From: Chitinophagales bacterium
GTDB lineage: Bacteria; Bacteroidota; Bacteroidia; Chitinophagales; CAIODY01
Reading direction: 5' to 3'
Length of the DNA: 34,846 bases
Assembly (NCBI GenBank): GCA_947449695.1
Contig: CANFST010000031.1
Span: 1 to 34,846, forward strand
The position numbers were made by a program, and so were the translations under genes. The notes beneath the pieces were generated by a model. That model was not told the origin of the DNA and did not search any database. It was given only the letters and a program-made list of their open reading frames with translations. How positions within the stretch are numbered: the first letter of the stretch is position 1; each line of letters begins with the position of its first letter. Shown one piece after another: positions 32,396-34,846 of this stretch.

Positions 32396-34846
32396 TTACT
32401 TCAACGTATTCAACACCTGCATCAAATCTGCTTCAGTTTTATATTTTACATCACGGGCTTTGCTACCATTGTTAGGTCCAACGATGCCCGCTGCTTCTAA
32501 TTGATCCATAATTCTGCCAGCACGATTATAACCTAATTTCATTCTGCGTTGAATCAACGAAGTAGAACCTTGCTGATGTTGCACAATTATTTTGGCAGCT
32601 TCTTCAAAAAACTCATCCCGTTCGCCACCCAAATCTATATCACCTTTGTTAGGATCGTTGGGGTCTTCGTATTCAGGCAACATAAATGCTGAAGGGTAGC
32701 CTTGTTGCTTGCTAATGTGTTCCGTAATTTTTTCAATTTCAGGGGTATCGCAAAAAGCACATTGCACACGAATCAGCTCTCCGCCTGCACTTACCAGCAT
32801 ATCACCTTTACCAATTAATTGCTCTGCGCCGCCAGTATCAAGGATTGTACGGCTATCAATTTTTGAAGAAACTTTGAAAGCAATACGAGCAGGGAAATTG
32901 GCTTTAATTGTTCCTGTAATAATATTTACTGATGGACGTTGTGTTGCTAAAATTAAATGAATGCCCACAGCCCTTGCCAATTGGGCAATACGGGCAATTG
33001 GCATTTCCACTTCTTTACCAGCCGTCATAATCAAATCGGCAAATTCATCAATCACCACCACAATAAAAGGCAAGTATTGATGCCCTTTTTGCGGATTTAA
33101 TTTTCTGTCGATAAATTTTTGATTGTATTCTTTCAGATTTCGACAGGTGGCTTCCTTCAACAAATCATAGCGGCTGTCCATTTCCAGACAAAGCGAATTT
33201 AAAGTAGCTACCACTTTTTTCACGTCAGTAATAATCGGGTCTTCTTCATAAGGCATTTTTGCCAAAAAATGTTTCTCGATCGTTTTGTAAATACTCAACT
33301 CTACTTTCTTCGGGTCAACCATCACCAGCTTCAATTGCGATGGATGTTTTTTATACAATAACGAAACTAAAATAGCATTTAACCCCACTGATTTACCTTG
33401 ACCTGTTGCACCAGCCACCAGCACATGCGGCATTTTTGCTAAATCTAAAATGATATTTTCATTGGCAATATTTTTTCCCAAGGCAATCGGCAAATCCATA
33501 TCCGATTTTTGAAATTTTTCGCTGCTTAATAAATTTCGCATCGAAACCAATTCCTTTTTGATGTTGGGCACTTCAATACCAATGGTGCCTTTGCCCGGAA
33601 TAGGCGCAATAATGCGTATTCCCAGAGCACTCAAACTCAATGCAATATCATCTTCTAGGTTTTTTATTTTAGAAATTCTTACACCAGCGGCAGGAACAAT
33701 TTCATACAAAGTAACTGTTGGTCCAATAGTAGCTTTAATTTTATCTATCTCGATGCCATAATTGCGAAGCGTATTCACAATCTGATTTTTGTTCTGTTCT
33801 AATTCTTCTTTCGTTACGCCACTACCTTCATTTCCAAAGTCAGCCAGTAAATCTAATGAAGGGAATTTATAATGAGATAAATCTAATGTAGGGTCATATT
33901 TTGTTAAAGGAACAACTGGTTCTTGTTCTTCGCCAACGGGTTCTTCTATCGGCTGTTCTACTTCCAGTTTCATGGGTTCCTCTACCATTTTTTGTTCTTC
34001 TACTTCTAATTCGGGTTCTGCAGTTTTTTCCTTTTTTTCTTCAAAAGGCTTTTGTACTAATTCAAATTCAACTGGTTTCGAATTGCCTGTAAACATTGGC
34101 ACATCTTCGTCTTCAATAATTTTATTCTCAACAATTTCTATTTCATCTTCTTTTACTTGCGAAGCTAATACATCAGCTTTCATGGCTTCTGCTTCATCTA
34201 ATAACGAATTATCAATGTTCACATTAGGTGTGATTTCATCGGTATTCTTTTTTGCAAATGATGGCATCGCATTTTTTATATCGCTCACTTTCACAGCAAA
34301 ATTCAAATTATAAATCGCCACTAAAAAAATTAAAAAGGTGAGTAGCAAATTCAAACCAGTACCTAATTCACCCACAAAACCATTCGTCCAGATATTTATA
34401 GCATCGCCCATTGCCCCACCAAATGGAAAAGGATTTTTTGCCAATACAAAACTCAATGCAGCCGCTATCCAAACAATAGCAAACAATGAATATTGCATGA
34501 TTCTAACAACAGGGAATATTTTTTTTCTGGTTAGTAAATTCATGCCAGTAGTGAAGAAAATTATCACAAAAGCAAATGATGCTAAACCGGTTCCGTTGTA
34601 GAAAAACTGGTGAGAAATAAAAGCACCTAATCTGCCCAGTTTATTGTGAATTTCAATTTCTTTTCCTTTGAATAATAAATGCCAGCTAAATTGGAAAACC
34701 TTGTCTTGGTCGGTTTTCCAGGTGAATAAATAACTGACAAATGAAATGGCAAGAATGGCTGAAAATAAAATGAAAATCAAACCAATGATTTTTGGGAAAC
34801 GCCCATCGGTGAAAAAATTTTTCACAGGCATTTCATCAATAGGTTT
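32396..34846 (-). CDS. ftsK: DNA translocase FtsK, N-terminus cut by window edge
   Basis: The FtsK/SpoIIIE translocase is open through the right edge. An internal ATG at 34831 would give 811 residues, but five more in-frame codons (KPIDE) precede it without a stop, so the true start is probably outside. Four membrane helices are at about 14-36, 84-104, 112-131 and 160-180. An acidic Glu/Pro/Val linker follows (about 200-310), then the motor domain with Walker A GATGQGKS (474-481) and Walker B FIVVVIDEFADL (589-600), and ATQRPSVNIITG further on. The C-terminal gamma winged helix (about 742-811, QRRMKLGYNRAGRIMDQLE) reads polar DNA motifs. FtsK clears chromosome ends at the division septum. The linker is short compared with E. 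coli FtsK. Confidence 0.96.
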   Translation of the reverse strand, partial: KPIDEMPVKNFFTDGRFPKIIGLIFILFSAILAISFVSYLFTWKTDQDKVFQFSWHLLFKGKEIEIHNKLGRLGAFISHQFFYNGTGLASFAFVIIFFTTGMNLLTRKKIFPVVRIMQYSLFAIVWIAAALSFVLAKNPFPFGGAMGDAINIWTNGFVGELGTGLNLLLTFLIFLVAIYNLNFAVKVSDIKNAMPSFAKKNTDEITPNVNIDNSLLDEAEAMKADVLASQVKEDEIEIVENKIIEDEDVPMFTGNSKPVEFELVQKPFEEKKEKTAEPELEVEEQKMVEEPMKLEVEQPIEEPVGEEQEPVVPLTKYDPTLDLSHYKFPSLDLLADFGNEGSGVTKEELEQNKNQIVNTLRNYGIEIDKIKATIGPTVTLYEIVPAAGVRISKIKNLEDDIALSLSALGIRIIAPIPGKGTIGIEVPNIKKELVSMRNLLSSEKFQKSDMDLPIALGKNIANENIILDLAKMPHVLVAGATGQGKSVGLNAILVSLLYKKHPSQLKLVMVDPKKVELSIYKTIEKHFLAKMPYEEDPIITDVKKVVATLNSLCLEMDSRYDLLKEATCRNLKEYNQKFIDRKLNPQKGHQYLPFIVVVIDEFADLIMTAGKEVEMPIARIAQLARAVGIHLILATQRPSVNIITGTIKANFPARIAFKVSSKIDSRTILDTGGAEQLIGKGDMLVSAGGELIRVQCAFCDTPEIEKITEHISKQQGYPSAFMLPEYEDPNDPNKGDIDLGGERDEFFEEAAKIIVQHQQGSTSLIQRRMKLGYNRAGRIMDQLEAAGIVGPNNGSKARDVKYKTEADLMQVLNTLK

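Overview
The window looks like a chromosomal segment of an AT-rich member of the Bacteroidota, most likely Chitinophagales/Sphingobacteriia-like (lineage is inferred from gene content, not computed). The signs are: five intact secreted proteins and one decayed one ending in type IX secretion system (T9SS) type A sorting domains; promoter boxes of the Bacteroidota TAnnTTTG type; Bacteroidota-style PhoH, LolA-like, CarboxypepD_reg-like, SPOR and Omp28-related proteins; and little Shine-Dalgarno signal. No tRNA, rRNA, CRISPR array, insertion sequence or prophage was found.

Layout. 1-1985 (minus): an operon of a T9SS cargo protein and a fibre-like repeat protein cut by the window edge, preceded by an orphan coiled-coil remnant. 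2108-4846: fatty acid desaturase, YVTN beta-propeller and a divergent member of the SAM hydrolase/halogenase family. 5024-9739: housekeeping block with phoH, hemL (1-nt overlap with a CarboxypepD_reg-like gene), a small unknown gene overlapping an XTP/dITP pyrophosphatase, and a tetrapyrrole methylase. 9892-12367: an SMR-like membrane protein, a VIT/CCC1 metal transporter, a striking 8 x 21-bp tandem array in the divergent intergenic region, and a Bacteroidota fibronectin-III-like protein. 12666-15786: a T9SS lamin-tail-domain protein, a strong hairpin terminator and two tandem paralogous outer-membrane-like proteins. 15940-18220 (minus): DUF3108, flippase-like and DUF1003 operon. 18445-20872: C10 cysteine peptidase with T9SS tail plus a lipoprotein. 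20889-24190: LolA-like, DegT/DnrJ aminotransferase, RarA. 24207-27303 (minus): SPOR protein, M20 amidohydrolase, polyprenyl-phosphate sugar-1-phosphate transferase and CrcB operon. 27435-30244 (minus): two T9SS cargo genes, each with its own hairpin terminator. 30392-31663: serS. 31915-32350: wreck of a T9SS cargo gene. 32396-34846: FtsK translocase, open at the right edge.

The common theme is the cell envelope and secretion: T9SS cargo, outer-membrane barrels, a lipoprotein carrier-like protein, glycan priming and peptidoglycan-binding functions, mixed with replication, repair and translation genes. The most unusual items are the 21-bp array at 11401-11568, with its strict two-unit alternation and a single fully open reading frame encoding a Cys/His/Met heptapeptide repeat; the SAM hydrolase homologue lacking the family's catalytic triad; and a signal peptide that appears to carry a piece of an interspersed repeat.
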